Below, piece by piece: positions 1 to 6,098 of a stretch of 6,142 nucleotides of DNA. Position 1 is the first letter of the stretch; the number at the start of each line of letters is the position of its first letter. The notes below the pieces were generated by a model. That model did not search any database, had not been told where the DNA came from, and saw only the letters and a list, made by a program, of their open reading frames with translations. The translations under genes and the position numbers were made by a program. The stretch comes from Flavobacteriales bacterium (GTDB lineage Bacteria; Bacteroidota; Bacteroidia; Flavobacteriales; Flavobacteriaceae): positions 1 to 6,142 of the forward strand of contig PDQE01000077.1 in the NCBI GenBank assembly GCA_002747735.1, given 5' to 3'.

Positions 1-1
1 G

Positions 2-712
2 TCTGAAATTCTTTCACGGATTAAAAACCTTGATTTCAAAAATAAAAAAGGAATTTATAATTATATTACGGATATCAGTAATGAAAAAGAGTTGTATTCT
101 TCTGCTATGCGGCCTCACGATGATATAAAATGGTTGTATTTGTTGCCAAATAATCCCAATCCGCTTTTGGGACAGTTTGTTGCTGTGAATTTTAAAAAAT
201 CAAAACTTCCATTTACCGACACCACCAGAAATATGCTCAATATTTTAAAAGGGTTGTATGAAATTTGGAATAGACCGGATTATGGCGAAGCAACTTATTT
301 AATCATTGCTATTGCTTTTTTGTGTAGTGATAAAACAGCACGTGAACTGTCAGCAGAATTGTGGATAAAAACTAATTCAGAAAATACAATAAACAATAAT
401 TTATTGGGTAAAGTTTTAGGGAGATTAGAACATCAGGAATATGGAACTTTAAAACGATTTACCGATTTAATTATGTCGAATATGTTTAATATTTCGAAGA
501 AACATAATAAAAACTTGTTGATTGTATTAGATAATATGGTATCAGAAATGAATGACGTTCCGATAAAAGGGGTGAAAAAATTATTGGAATTATTCAATGA
601 ATTGAAAGTTCAATTTCCGGATGATGAAATAAGTCAGTACACCCAACAAAAATTAAGGGTTTGGAAAGAAGTGAAGTCGCTTAAAAATTTGGTGAATAAG
701 ATTTTGGATTAG
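2..712 (+). CDS. C-terminal part of a large helical protein, DUF6493-like (5' end outside window)
   Basis: The reading frame is open from base 2 to the TAG at 710-712, so about 236 residues are visible and the true start lies upstream. A TTG at 92 is only an internal codon: the frame continues before it with equally protein-like sequence. The visible part is soluble and mostly alpha-helical, rich in Leu, Lys and Asn, with no membrane segment or signal. It suggests stacked HEAT/ARM-like helices. Recognisable stretches are a LLPNNPNPLL segment, LGKVLGRLEHQEYGTLKRF, and a C-terminal PIKGVKKLLELFNEL helix. The 'LGRL...LKRFTD...HN..LL...PIKNxKKLLE' pattern recalls the end of Bacteroidota DUF6493 proteins, which are usually several hundred residues long and uncharacterised. 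That family call is from memory of the pattern and is tentative. The function is unknown. The next gene starts 127 bases downstream. Confidence 0.6.
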   Translation, partial: SEILSRIKNLDFKNKKGIYNYITDISNEKELYSSAMRPHDDIKWLYLLPNNPNPLLGQFVAVNFKKSKLPFTDTTRNMLNILKGLYEIWNRPDYGEATYLIIAIAFLCSDKTARELSAELWIKTNSENTINNNLLGKVLGRLEHQEYGTLKRFTDLIMSNMFNISKKHNKNLLIVLDNMVSEMNDVPIKGVKKLLELFNELKVQFPDDEISQYTQQKLRVWKEVKSLKNLVNKILD

Positions 713-753
713 TAATTTTATTTGACGCCAAAAACAATCTATGATGAATTGCG

Positions 754-761
754 TATATTTG
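754..761 (+). promoter_or_regulatory. Possible -7 element upstream of the LuxR-like gene
   Basis: TATATTTG fits the Bacteroidota -7 consensus TAnnTTTG exactly. It lies 78 bases before the ATG at 840, which would give a leader of roughly 70 nt. The -33 side is poor: the nearest TTG (722-724) is 29 bases upstream, longer than the usual spacer of about 17-23, so this is only a candidate. The rest of 713-839 is AT-rich and shows nothing else convincing. Confidence 0.35.
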
Positions 762-839
762 CAGAATAAAGTTTAAGGAATAAATTTAGTCATGTTTTTG
801 CTTTAAGATGATAAATTTTTAGTCTAACAGATATTATAT

Positions 840-1277
840 ATGAAGAAAATTTCTAACATAGTTACTTTTTATAAGCATAAATTACTTATTCTTTTTATTC
901 CTTTATTGTTAGGTGTGTATTTATTATTAAAACCACAAAAGTCAAACATATCAAATTACAGTAGCAAAAATGTTACAGTAACAGTAATCGATGTGGAAAA
1001 AACACAGAAACTTCCCATTGATAAAATTATAGGCGGTGTTTTAATCCTATCAACTCTTTTTGCCTATCTAATTTTAAAGAAAAATGAAAATTCAATAAGT
1101 CATCCTCAAATTGAACTTACTGTCCAAGAAAAAAGGATTTATGATTTGCTAAAAAAAGGCTGCTCCAATAAAGAAATAGCTTCAGAATTCAATATTAGCG
1201 TGAGTACTGTAAAAACCCATGTGAATAATATCTTTAAAAAGAAGAAAGTGTCATCAAGAAATGAATTATTTGAATAA
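840..1277 (+). CDS. Small membrane-tethered LuxR-type HTH transcriptional regulator
   Basis: This is a 145-residue protein. Residues 15-30 and 63-79 are hydrophobic and long enough to cross the membrane. The first 14 residues are basic, and Lys-Lys follows the second helix, so by the positive-inside rule both ends should be cytoplasmic, with residues 31-62 as a polar periplasmic loop. Residues 93-142 match a LuxR/GerE helix-turn-helix: LTVQEKRIYDLL, then SNKEIA, then ISVSTVKTHVNNIF, then a basic stretch ending SSRNEL. The DNA-binding domain would therefore sit at the inner membrane face. There is no receiver, PAS, TPR or kinase domain, so any signal must enter through the loop, the membrane helices or a partner. 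Larger Bacteroidota LuxR proteins often have TPR repeats, one membrane helix and an HTH; this resembles the end of such a protein with an extra helix. Target genes are unknown. The ATG at 840 gives complete helices and has no Shine-Dalgarno, like its neighbours. The domain call is firm; the topology is inferred. Confidence 0.85.
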   Translation: MKKISNIVTFYKHKLLILFIPLLLGVYLLLKPQKSNISNYSSKNVTVTVIDVEKTQKLPIDKIIGGVLILSTLFAYLILKKNENSISHPQIELTVQEKRIYDLLKKGCSNKEIASEFNISVSTVKTHVNNIFKKKKVSSRNELFE

Positions 1278-1344
1278 TAGTCACTTATAAGGTATTAGTC
1301 CTTAAATCCACCCTTTAAAATTTCCAGTAGAACAAAAATAAAAA

Positions 1345-1352
1345 TATGTTTG
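1345..1352 (+). promoter_or_regulatory. Possible -7 element of the aspartic protease gene
   Basis: TATGTTTG matches TAnnTTTG. Transcription would start near A1358/A1359, leaving about 25 nt before the ATG at 1384 but only 4-5 nt before the ATG at 1363. No TTG is present at the expected -33 distance, only a TTT at 1321-1323, so support is moderate. If real, the protease gene is transcribed separately from the LuxR-like gene. Confidence 0.4.
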
Positions 1353-1383
1353 CATTCAATTAATGATTAAAAAATTTATTGAA

Positions 1384-2640
1384 ATGAAACGTATTTTATT
1401 TATTAGTGGAATCCTTTTTTTTGCATTACAATCTTTTGCACAAGATAAAGCTAAATGTGAAAAAATTGTCAACAGCGTTTTTGAAGCGGTAAATAAGCAA
1501 GATGTTGAACAAATCAAACCTTATTTATCTGACAAATTTGAAATGGCGGGTCATGGACTACCAATTGCAGAGAAAGTGTTAGAACAAATGGTCAATTATC
1601 TGGGAAGTGTTAAAAACTTTAATCTAATCAATAGTCTTCACGACCAAAATTTGGTGTTGAGTTATGATGTTGAATATGAAAATTTTGGGAAGAGTCAAGC
1701 TTTGTTTGAGTTTGATACAAACCATAAAATTCGGAAATTGGAATTTTTGAAAGCAGAGGTTCAGGTAAAAACTATTGCTAAAGATGAGCAAAATATTGAC
1801 TATAATTCGGCTAATATGATTCAAATTCCATTTACAATGATGGGAAACCTTGTTGTGGTTAAAGCCTCAATTAATGGAGAGGAAAGGGATTTTATCTTGG
1901 ATAGTGGCACTGCTTTTACCATAATTAATTCAAAATATCTTGAGGATACGGTTTCTCAGAATAAAACATCAATTTCCGGTTCTCGTGGTGTCACCAATCA
2001 TAGTATTACAGGAGTTGATATACAGAAAGTAAGTGTGAATTTTTATGGTATAAAAACAACCCAACAAAAAACGTTAACCCTTGATGTTTCCCATTTGGAA
2101 GATGGTTCTAAGAAAATTTATGGCTTAATTGGTCAGGATTTTATCAAAGAATACGATGTATTATTTGATTATAAAAATAAGGTTATCACATTAATAAAGC
2201 CTGATTATTTTGAAACCTATAAAAAAGAACATTTTTCCCGTAAAGACATAGACGTAATTGCTATGGAGTTGCGAGGCCATATACCGGTTTTGCCCATAAA
2301 AATAGGTGAAAAATCCTATAAAATGGGAATAGATTGTGGAGGTGGAGGTTGTCTGTTAGATATTAATTTATTGGGAGAGTTAAGGAAAAATGTGAGGAGA
2401 ATACGAGCTACAGAGTTAGTGGGAATATCACAAAATAAAGCTACTGTAATAATTGCTTCGTTGAAAAGATTTTATGCAGGCAGTACCTTATATAAAAGGA
2501 CAAGAACTGTTTTTAATGATATTTCTCATTTAAACAAAGATAAAAAAATAAAAATTGATGGGCTTTTAGGGTATGAATTTTTGTCGAAGCAATTGACATT
2601 ATTAAGCTATCATCGCAAAGAAGTTCTTTTAATAAAATAA
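1384..2640 (+). CDS. Exported two-lobed retropepsin-like aspartic protease with N-terminal NTF2-like region
   Basis: The protein has 418 residues from this start, or 425 from an ATG at 1363. Numbers below count from the 1363 Met. Residues 8-26 form a typical signal peptide (basic MKR, hydrophobic core, SFA-Q cleavage after A26), so the product should leave the cytoplasm. The 1384 start is preferred because it gives a clean signal peptide without the acidic MIKKFIE extension and a sensible leader behind the site at 1345-1352. Residues about 30-130 resemble an NTF2-like fold (FEAVNKQDVEQIKPYLSDKF near the front). Two retropepsin-like lobes follow. Lobe 1 has FILDSGTAFTIIN with D180-S-G, then GLIGQDFIKEYDVLFDY at 254-270. 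Lobe 2 has MGIDCGGGGCLLD with D324-C-G, then GLLGYEFLSKQLTLLSY at 400-416. Each lobe carries one Asp in a DxG loop and a hydrophobic GLxGxxF strand, as in tandem clan AA aspartic peptidases. The second motif, D-C-G, departs from the usual D-T/S-G, so activity is not certain. Substrate and role are unknown. Confidence 0.8.
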   Translation: MKRILFISGILFFALQSFAQDKAKCEKIVNSVFEAVNKQDVEQIKPYLSDKFEMAGHGLPIAEKVLEQMVNYLGSVKNFNLINSLHDQNLVLSYDVEYENFGKSQALFEFDTNHKIRKLEFLKAEVQVKTIAKDEQNIDYNSANMIQIPFTMMGNLVVVKASINGEERDFILDSGTAFTIINSKYLEDTVSQNKTSISGSRGVTNHSITGVDIQKVSVNFYGIKTTQQKTLTLDVSHLEDGSKKIYGLIGQDFIKEYDVLFDYKNKVITLIKPDYFETYKKEHFSRKDIDVIAMELRGHIPVLPIKIGEKSYKMGIDCGGGGCLLDINLLGELRKNVRRIRATELVGISQNKATVIIASLKRFYAGSTLYKRTRTVFNDISHLNKDKKIKIDGLLGYEFLSKQLTLLSYHRKEVLLIK

Positions 2641-2649
2641 ACTTCTTTG
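2616..2649 (+). terminator. Hairpin terminator overlapping the protease stop codon
   Basis: CAAAGAAGTT (2616-2625) is perfectly complementary to AACTTCTTTG (2640-2649), giving a 10-bp stem with a 14-base loop. It is followed by TTGTTT, an imperfect T-run. The 5' arm lies in the last codons, and the TAA stop at 2638-2640 sits in the loop and first base of the 3' arm. Position and shape suit an intrinsic terminator separating the protease gene from the ribosomal operon. The stem is A/T-rich and the T-run is interrupted, so efficiency is uncertain. Confidence 0.6.
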
Positions 2650-2743
2650 TTGTTTCACAAATATAAAATCCTCATTTAAATCAAAAGAAGATGTAACCAA
2701 TGAAATTTTTTCACAAAAAATTGAGTTAAAAAGGAACGATATT

Positions 2744-2764
2744 TTTCAACAAAAGCTTGTGAAA
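2744..2764 (+). repeat. Imperfect palindrome over the -33 box of the rpsL promoter
   Basis: TTTCA-A-CAA-AAGC-TTG-TGAAA reads as an inverted repeat (5 bp, a one-base bulge, 3 bp, a four-base centre). The TTG at 2757-2759 is the -33 element, so a protein bound here would affect promoter use. Its right arm is also one of four TTTCACA/TGTGAAA copies nearby (2653-2659, 2709-2715, 2758-2764, 2797-2803). No known regulator can be assigned. Confidence 0.35.
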
Positions 2765-2785
2765 TAAAAAAAAAGTGTATCTTTG
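2757..2785 (+). promoter_or_regulatory. Bacteroidota-type promoter of the rpsL-rpsG-fusA operon
   Basis: TTG at 2757-2759, an 18-base spacer, then TATCTTTG at 2778-2785 match the Bacteroidota primary-sigma consensus (TTG near -33, TAnnTTTG near -7). An A-rich spacer precedes the -7 box. Transcription should begin around 2789-2792, giving a leader of about 245 nt before the rpsL ATG. This is the best promoter in the window and fits a highly expressed ribosomal operon. Confidence 0.75.
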
Positions 2786-2835
2786 CAGTCCATTACTGTG
2801 AAAGTGGTGGTAAAGCTTTAAAAATAAGCGACATA

Positions 2836-2848
2836 TAAAGTAAATTGA
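2836..2848 (+). repeat. 13-bp direct repeat, copy 1 (in the rpsL leader)
   Basis: TAAAGTAAATTGA occurs here and again, exactly, at 3021-3033. Its first five bases form part of the 5' strand of the proposed outer helix P1 of the leader. Confidence 0.5.
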
Positions 2849-3020
2849 GAAACCTGAAAAGATGAGACAGTTATAGGTTTCCCTATTTATCGCAAAATCA
2901 AACGATTATAAGAAACATAGCGATACTTAGATTTGTCTTCTCTCCATAACTTGGTGCTCAAGTTGCTTTATATCAATTAAATTAAAATTAAATTTTTTAA
3001 ATACCCTTAGTGGGTAGGTG

Positions 3021-3033
3021 TAAAGTAAATTGA
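3021..3033 (+). repeat. 13-bp direct repeat, copy 2 (just before the rpsL start)
   Basis: This is an exact second copy of TAAAGTAAATTGA, ending four bases before the rpsL ATG, in the region where ribosomes load. The overlapping AATTGATA at 3028-3035 is complementary to TATCAATT at 2971-2978 in the leader. Confidence 0.5.
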
Positions 3034-3037
3034 TAAT

Positions 3038-3412
3038 ATGCCGACAATTCAACAATTAGTAAGAAAAGGTAGAAAAAAAGCTGTAAAAGTTAGTAAATCT
3101 AAAGCATTAGATGCATGTCCACAGCGTAGAGGTGTGTGTGTGCGTGTTTATACAACAACACCAAAGAAGCCAAACTCTGCCATGCGTAAGGTAGCAAGGG
3201 TAAGGCTTTCTAACGGAAAAGTAGTGAATGCTTATATTCCAGGTGAAGGACATAATTTACAAGAGCACTCTATGGTGTTAATTCGTGGTGGAAGGGTTAA
3301 AGATCTTCCGGGTGTGCGTTATCATATTGTAAGAGGCGCTATTGATACTTCAGGAGTAGCTGATCGTAAGCAAAGACGTTCAAAATATGGAACTAAAAAA
3401 CCAAAAGCGTAA
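3038..3412 (+). CDS. rpsL: 30S ribosomal protein S12 (uS12)
   Basis: The protein has 124 residues, the usual length. S12 sits at the decoding centre of the 30S subunit and helps monitor codon-anticodon pairing. Diagnostic segments are [12 protein letters not shown] at the start, [31 protein letters not shown] (27-57), [13 protein letters not shown] (66-78) and [18 protein letters not shown] (84-101), with the basic tail [12 protein letters not shown]. Lys43 and Lys88 (E. coli mature K42 and K87), the classic streptomycin-resistance positions, are the sensitive-type lysines. Asp89 matches the aspartate methylthiolated by RimO in other bacteria. The ATG at 3038 gives the conserved N-terminus. 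No Shine-Dalgarno is seen; a GGTAGGTG lies too far upstream. It is the first gene of the operon, behind the promoter at 2757-2785, with rpsG 39 bases downstream. Confidence 0.98.
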   Translation: MPTIQQLVRKGRKKAVKVSKSKALDACPQRRGVCVRVYTTTPKKPNSAMRKVARVRLSNGKVVNAYIPGEGHNLQEHSMVLIRGGRVKDLPGVRYHIVRGAIDTSGVADRKQRRSKYGTKKPKA

Positions 3413-3433
3413 TTTATTAAATTGATTTATTAA
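3412..3433 (+). repeat. 9-bp direct repeat in the rpsL-rpsG spacer
   Basis: ATTTATTAA occurs at 3412-3420 and 3425-3433 (period 13), starting on the last base of the rpsL stop codon. The spacer (3413-3451) is almost all A/T and forms only a weak five-pair A/T hairpin. Nothing resembles the structured S7-binding site of the E. coli str operon. Confidence 0.4.
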
Positions 3434-3451
3434 GCACAATAATAGAATACA

Positions 3452-3919
3452 ATGAGAAAAGGAAGGCCAAAGAAAAGAATAATTGCTCCGGATACTCGAT
3501 ATAATGAGGCGATAGTTACAAAATTTGTAAACAACCTTATGTTGCAAGGAAAGAAAAACGTTGCTTATAAGATTTTTTACAAAGCCATAGACAGAGTGAG
3601 TGAGAAATTAGGAGAAAATGGGTTAGAAGTGTGGAAAAAAGCACTTGCTAATGTAACTCCTGCTGTAGAGGTAAAGAGCCGTAGAATTGGTGGAGCTAAC
3701 TTTCAGATTCCAACAGAAATCCGTCCGGATCGTAAGCAGTCGATAGCAATGAAGAATTTGATTAAATATGCTAGAGCACGTCACGAAAAGACAATGGAAG
3801 AAAGATTAGCCGCAGAAGTAATGGCAGCTTATAAAGAAGAAGGTGGAGCTTTCAAACGTAAAGAAGAAACACACCGTATGGCAGAAGCAAACAAAGCATT
3901 TTCGCATTTTAGATTTTAA
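3452..3919 (+). CDS. rpsG: 30S ribosomal protein S7 (uS7)
   Basis: The protein has 155 residues, close to the usual 155-158. S7 nucleates assembly of the 30S head by binding the 3' major domain of 16S rRNA, and lies near the E site. The N-terminus is basic (MRKGRPKKR). The family signature covers about 15-43, [20 protein letters not shown] and onward to YKIFY. The RNA-contacting beta-hairpin is at about 75-90 ([14 protein letters not shown]), followed by [18 protein letters not shown]. The C-terminus [16 protein letters not shown] is typical of Bacteroidota S7. The ATG at 3452 gives the conserved start, with no Shine-Dalgarno. It lies between rpsL and fusA with short gaps, so it is very probably co-transcribed. 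In E. coli, S7 represses its own operon; the E. coli type of site is not visible here. Confidence 0.98.
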   Translation: MRKGRPKKRIIAPDTRYNEAIVTKFVNNLMLQGKKNVAYKIFYKAIDRVSEKLGENGLEVWKKALANVTPAVEVKSRRIGGANFQIPTEIRPDRKQSIAMKNLIKYARARHEKTMEERLAAEVMAAYKEEGGAFKRKEETHRMAEANKAFSHFRF

Positions 3920-3955
3920 AATAAGTATAATAATAACAGATTTGTTTTATAAACA

Positions 3956-6073
3956 ATGAAAAAAAGACTTGAACATACAAGAAACATAGGGATAATGGCC
4001 CACATTGATGCCGGTAAGACAACAACTACTGAGCGTATATTGTATTATACTGGTATAAGTCATAAGATAGGAGAAACTCATGACGGTGGTGCTACTATGG
4101 ATTGGATGGAGCAAGAGCAAGAAAGAGGTATAACCATAACTTCAGCTGCGACTACTGTTTTTTGGAGTTTAAGATCAGATGCAAATAAGAAATATAAAAT
4201 CAATATCATTGACACACCCGGTCACGTTGATTTTACCGTAGAGGTAGAAAGATCGTTAAGAGTGTTAGATGGTGCTGTGGCTGTTTTCTGTGCTGTTGGA
4301 GGTGTTGAGCCTCAATCTGAGACTGTATGGAGACAGGCTGATAAATATAAAGTGCCTCGTATTGGTTTTGTAAATAAAATGGATAGAACGGGTGCTGATT
4401 TCTTTTCAGTAGTTGAACAAATTAAGGAAAAGTTAGGCGCAAATCCATTACCACTTCAAATTCCTATAGGACAAGAAGATGAGTTTAGAGGAGTAGTTGA
4501 CTTAATTCATAACAAAGCGTATGAATGGGACGAAGCTTCTCAAGGAATGAAAATTGTTGAGGTGCCTATTCCAGAAGATTTGAAAGATGATGTGGAGTAT
4601 CACCGTAACCATTTGATAGAAACTGTAGCCGAAGAAAGCGAAGAATTGCTTGATAAATTCATGGAAGATAGTGATTCTATTTCTCATGATGACATTTATG
4701 AAGCCATTAGAAAAGCCGTTATTGAGATGCGTATTACCCCGATTATGTGTGGTTCTGCCTTCAAAAATAAAGGGGTTCAGATGTTATTAGATGCGATTAT
4801 CCATTATTTGCCAAGCCCGCTTGATATTGATAATACAGAAGCATTAAAAGTAGATGCTCCTGAAGAAAAAGTAAATATCAATCCGATAGAAACAGATAAA
4901 TTTACAGCATTAGCATTTAAAATTGCTACCGATCCATTTGTAGGACGATTAGCTTTCATTAGAGTATATTCCGGATCATTAGATTCAGGTTCGTATGTGT
5001 ACAATGCAAGTACAGGAAAGAAAGAACGAATCAGCCGTATTATGCAGATGCATGCTAACAAGAGAAATCCGTTAGATAAAATTGAAGCCGGAGATATAGG
5101 TGCTGTAATTGGATTTAAAACCATACATACAGGAGATACCCTTTGTGAGCAAGATTTTCAGGTGTTGTTAGAGTCAATGACTTTCCCAAATCCTGTTATT
5201 AGCATTGCAATTGAGCCTAAGACCAAGAAAGATGTTGATAAATTAGGAAATGCACTGTCAAGATTAGCCGAAGAGGATCCTACTTTTAAAGTAAGTACAG
5301 ATGAAAACACCGGACAAACCATTATTAGTGGTATGGGTGAGCTTCATTTAGATGTATTGGTAGATAGATTGAAGAGAGAGTTTTCTGTAGAGTGTAACCA
5401 AGGAGCGCCACAAGTTTCTTATCGCGAAGCGATTACCTCTAGAGTAGAACATAAGGAAGTATATAAGAAACAAACCGGAGGTAGAGGTAAATTTGCAGAC
5501 ATTCAGTTTATTATGGAGCCTGCTGATGAGCCGGATTTTGAAGGATTACAATTTGTAAACGAAATCAAAGGTGGAGCTATACCAAAAGAGTATATTCCTT
5601 CTGTTGAGAAAGGATTTAAAGAAGCCATGAAAAATGGAACTTTAGCCGGTTACGAAGTAAGAAACCTCAAAGTAACTTTAGTAGATGGTTCTTATCATGA
5701 TGTGGATTCAGATCAACTTTCATTTGAAATCGCTGCTCGATTAGCTTTTAAAAACGCTTCTAAGAAAGCTCAAAAAGAGTTATTAGAGCCAATTATGAAA
5801 GTAGAAGTAGTTACTCCTGATGATTATTTGGGAGATGTTACAGGTGATTTGAACAAGCGAAGGGCAATCTTAGAAGGTGTTGCGCCAAAGAATGGTGGTA
5901 TTCAAGTGATAAATGCCAAAGTGCCTTTATCAGAAATGTTTGGATATGTAACTTCATTGAGAACCATTACTTCAGGAAGAGCCTCTTCGAGCATGGAGTT
6001 TGATTCTTATAGTGAAGCACCGCAAAGTGTTAAGAAAGAGGTAATAGAAGAATCGGGATACAATATAGATTAA
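3956..6073 (+). CDS. fusA: Translation elongation factor G (EF-G), str-operon copy
   Basis: The protein has 705 residues (E. coli EF-G has 704). It is a cytoplasmic GTPase that drives tRNA-mRNA translocation and, with ribosome recycling factor, splits ribosomes. The G domain is intact: P-loop [11 protein letters not shown] at 15-25, switch I RGITI at 57-61, DTPGHVDF at 86-93 with the catalytic His at 90, NKMD at 140-143 and GSA at 266-268. The long G' insert characteristic of EF-G lies between the last two. Domain II spans about 305-405. Domain III has [19 protein letters not shown] at about 458-476. Domain IV has [16 protein letters not shown] and the tip loop SYHDVDS at 579-585, with His581 pointing to the decoding centre. 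Domain V has [22 protein letters not shown] at about 611-632. Since every GTPase motif is present, this looks like the canonical enzyme and not a GTPase-deficient EF-G2 such as one known from Bacteroides. The ATG is 36 bases after rpsG and has no Shine-Dalgarno. Confidence 0.98.
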   Translation: MKKRLEHTRNIGIMAHIDAGKTTTTERILYYTGISHKIGETHDGGATMDWMEQEQERGITITSAATTVFWSLRSDANKKYKINIIDTPGHVDFTVEVERSLRVLDGAVAVFCAVGGVEPQSETVWRQADKYKVPRIGFVNKMDRTGADFFSVVEQIKEKLGANPLPLQIPIGQEDEFRGVVDLIHNKAYEWDEASQGMKIVEVPIPEDLKDDVEYHRNHLIETVAEESEELLDKFMEDSDSISHDDIYEAIRKAVIEMRITPIMCGSAFKNKGVQMLLDAIIHYLPSPLDIDNTEALKVDAPEEKVNINPIETDKFTALAFKIATDPFVGRLAFIRVYSGSLDSGSYVYNASTGKKERISRIMQMHANKRNPLDKIEAGDIGAVIGFKTIHTGDTLCEQDFQVLLESMTFPNPVISIAIEPKTKKDVDKLGNALSRLAEEDPTFKVSTDENTGQTIISGMGELHLDVLVDRLKREFSVECNQGAPQVSYREAITSRVEHKEVYKKQTGGRGKFADIQFIMEPADEPDFEGLQFVNEIKGGAIPKEYIPSVEKGFKEAMKNGTLAGYEVRNLKVTLVDGSYHDVDSDQLSFEIAARLAFKNASKKAQKELLEPIMKVEVVTPDDYLGDVTGDLNKRRAILEGVAPKNGGIQVINAKVPLSEMFGYVTSLRTITSGRASSSMEFDSYSEAPQSVKKEVIEESGYNID

Positions 6074-6098
6074 GAATAATTTTTTAAAATAAGATACA

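Larger units (their letters stand above)
2786..3037 (+). promoter_or_regulatory. Long, potentially structured 5' leader of rpsL
   Basis: No protein-coding sequence, tRNA or rRNA is visible in this stretch between the promoter and rpsL. Hand folding gives P2: 2849-2855 with 2875-2881 (7 bp). P3: 2888-2893 with 2920-2925 (6 bp), extended by 2883-2885 with 2928-2930 across a 2x2 internal loop, with a small AATC/GATT hairpin inside. P4: 2948-2953 with 2959-2964 (6 bp, loop GTGCT). An outer helix P1 pairs 2833-2840 with 2966-2973 (8 bp) and encloses the other three. A further TACCC/GGGTA hairpin (3002-3006/3012-3016) lies just before the start codon. The position suggests a regulatory leader for ribosomal protein genes. 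The fold is an inference from complementarity in AT-rich DNA, where some of these stems could arise by chance. Confidence 0.45.

Noticed and set aside
92..94. TTG as the start of the first gene
   Set aside because: The frame is open back to base 2 with normal protein-like codons before it, so this is an internal codon of a gene that begins outside the window.
741..776. Tiny frame starting ATGATGAATTGC (11 codons) before the LuxR-like gene
   Set aside because: It is very short, has no initiation signal, and overlaps the candidate promoter element.
1288..1304. Hairpin TAAGG/CCTTA after the LuxR-like gene as a terminator
   Set aside because: It has only five pairs, a 7-base loop and no following T-run, so it is too weak to call.
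1624..1824. Open frame on the minus strand (66 codons) inside the protease gene
   Set aside because: It is antisense to a supported gene, and its hydrophobic low-complexity content is expected from AT-rich DNA.
2786..3037. 6S RNA, tRNA or another known RNA gene in the rpsL leader
   Set aside because: No tRNA T-loop or acceptor pattern is present and the fold is not the long single rod with a central bubble expected of 6S RNA. A database search would be needed to exclude known families fully.
4502..4687. Open frame on the minus strand (61 codons) inside fusA
   Set aside because: It is a shadow of the EF-G coding sequence with no family resemblance.
4804..5124. Open frame on the minus strand (106 codons) inside fusA
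   Set aside because: It lies wholly within the firmly identified EF-G gene, has no recognisable domain, and mirrors the codon pattern of the opposite strand.
3956..6073. A divergent, GTPase-deficient EF-G2 in place of canonical EF-G
   Set aside because: All GTPase motifs, including DTPGH with its His, are intact, the length is standard, and the gene sits in the str operon.
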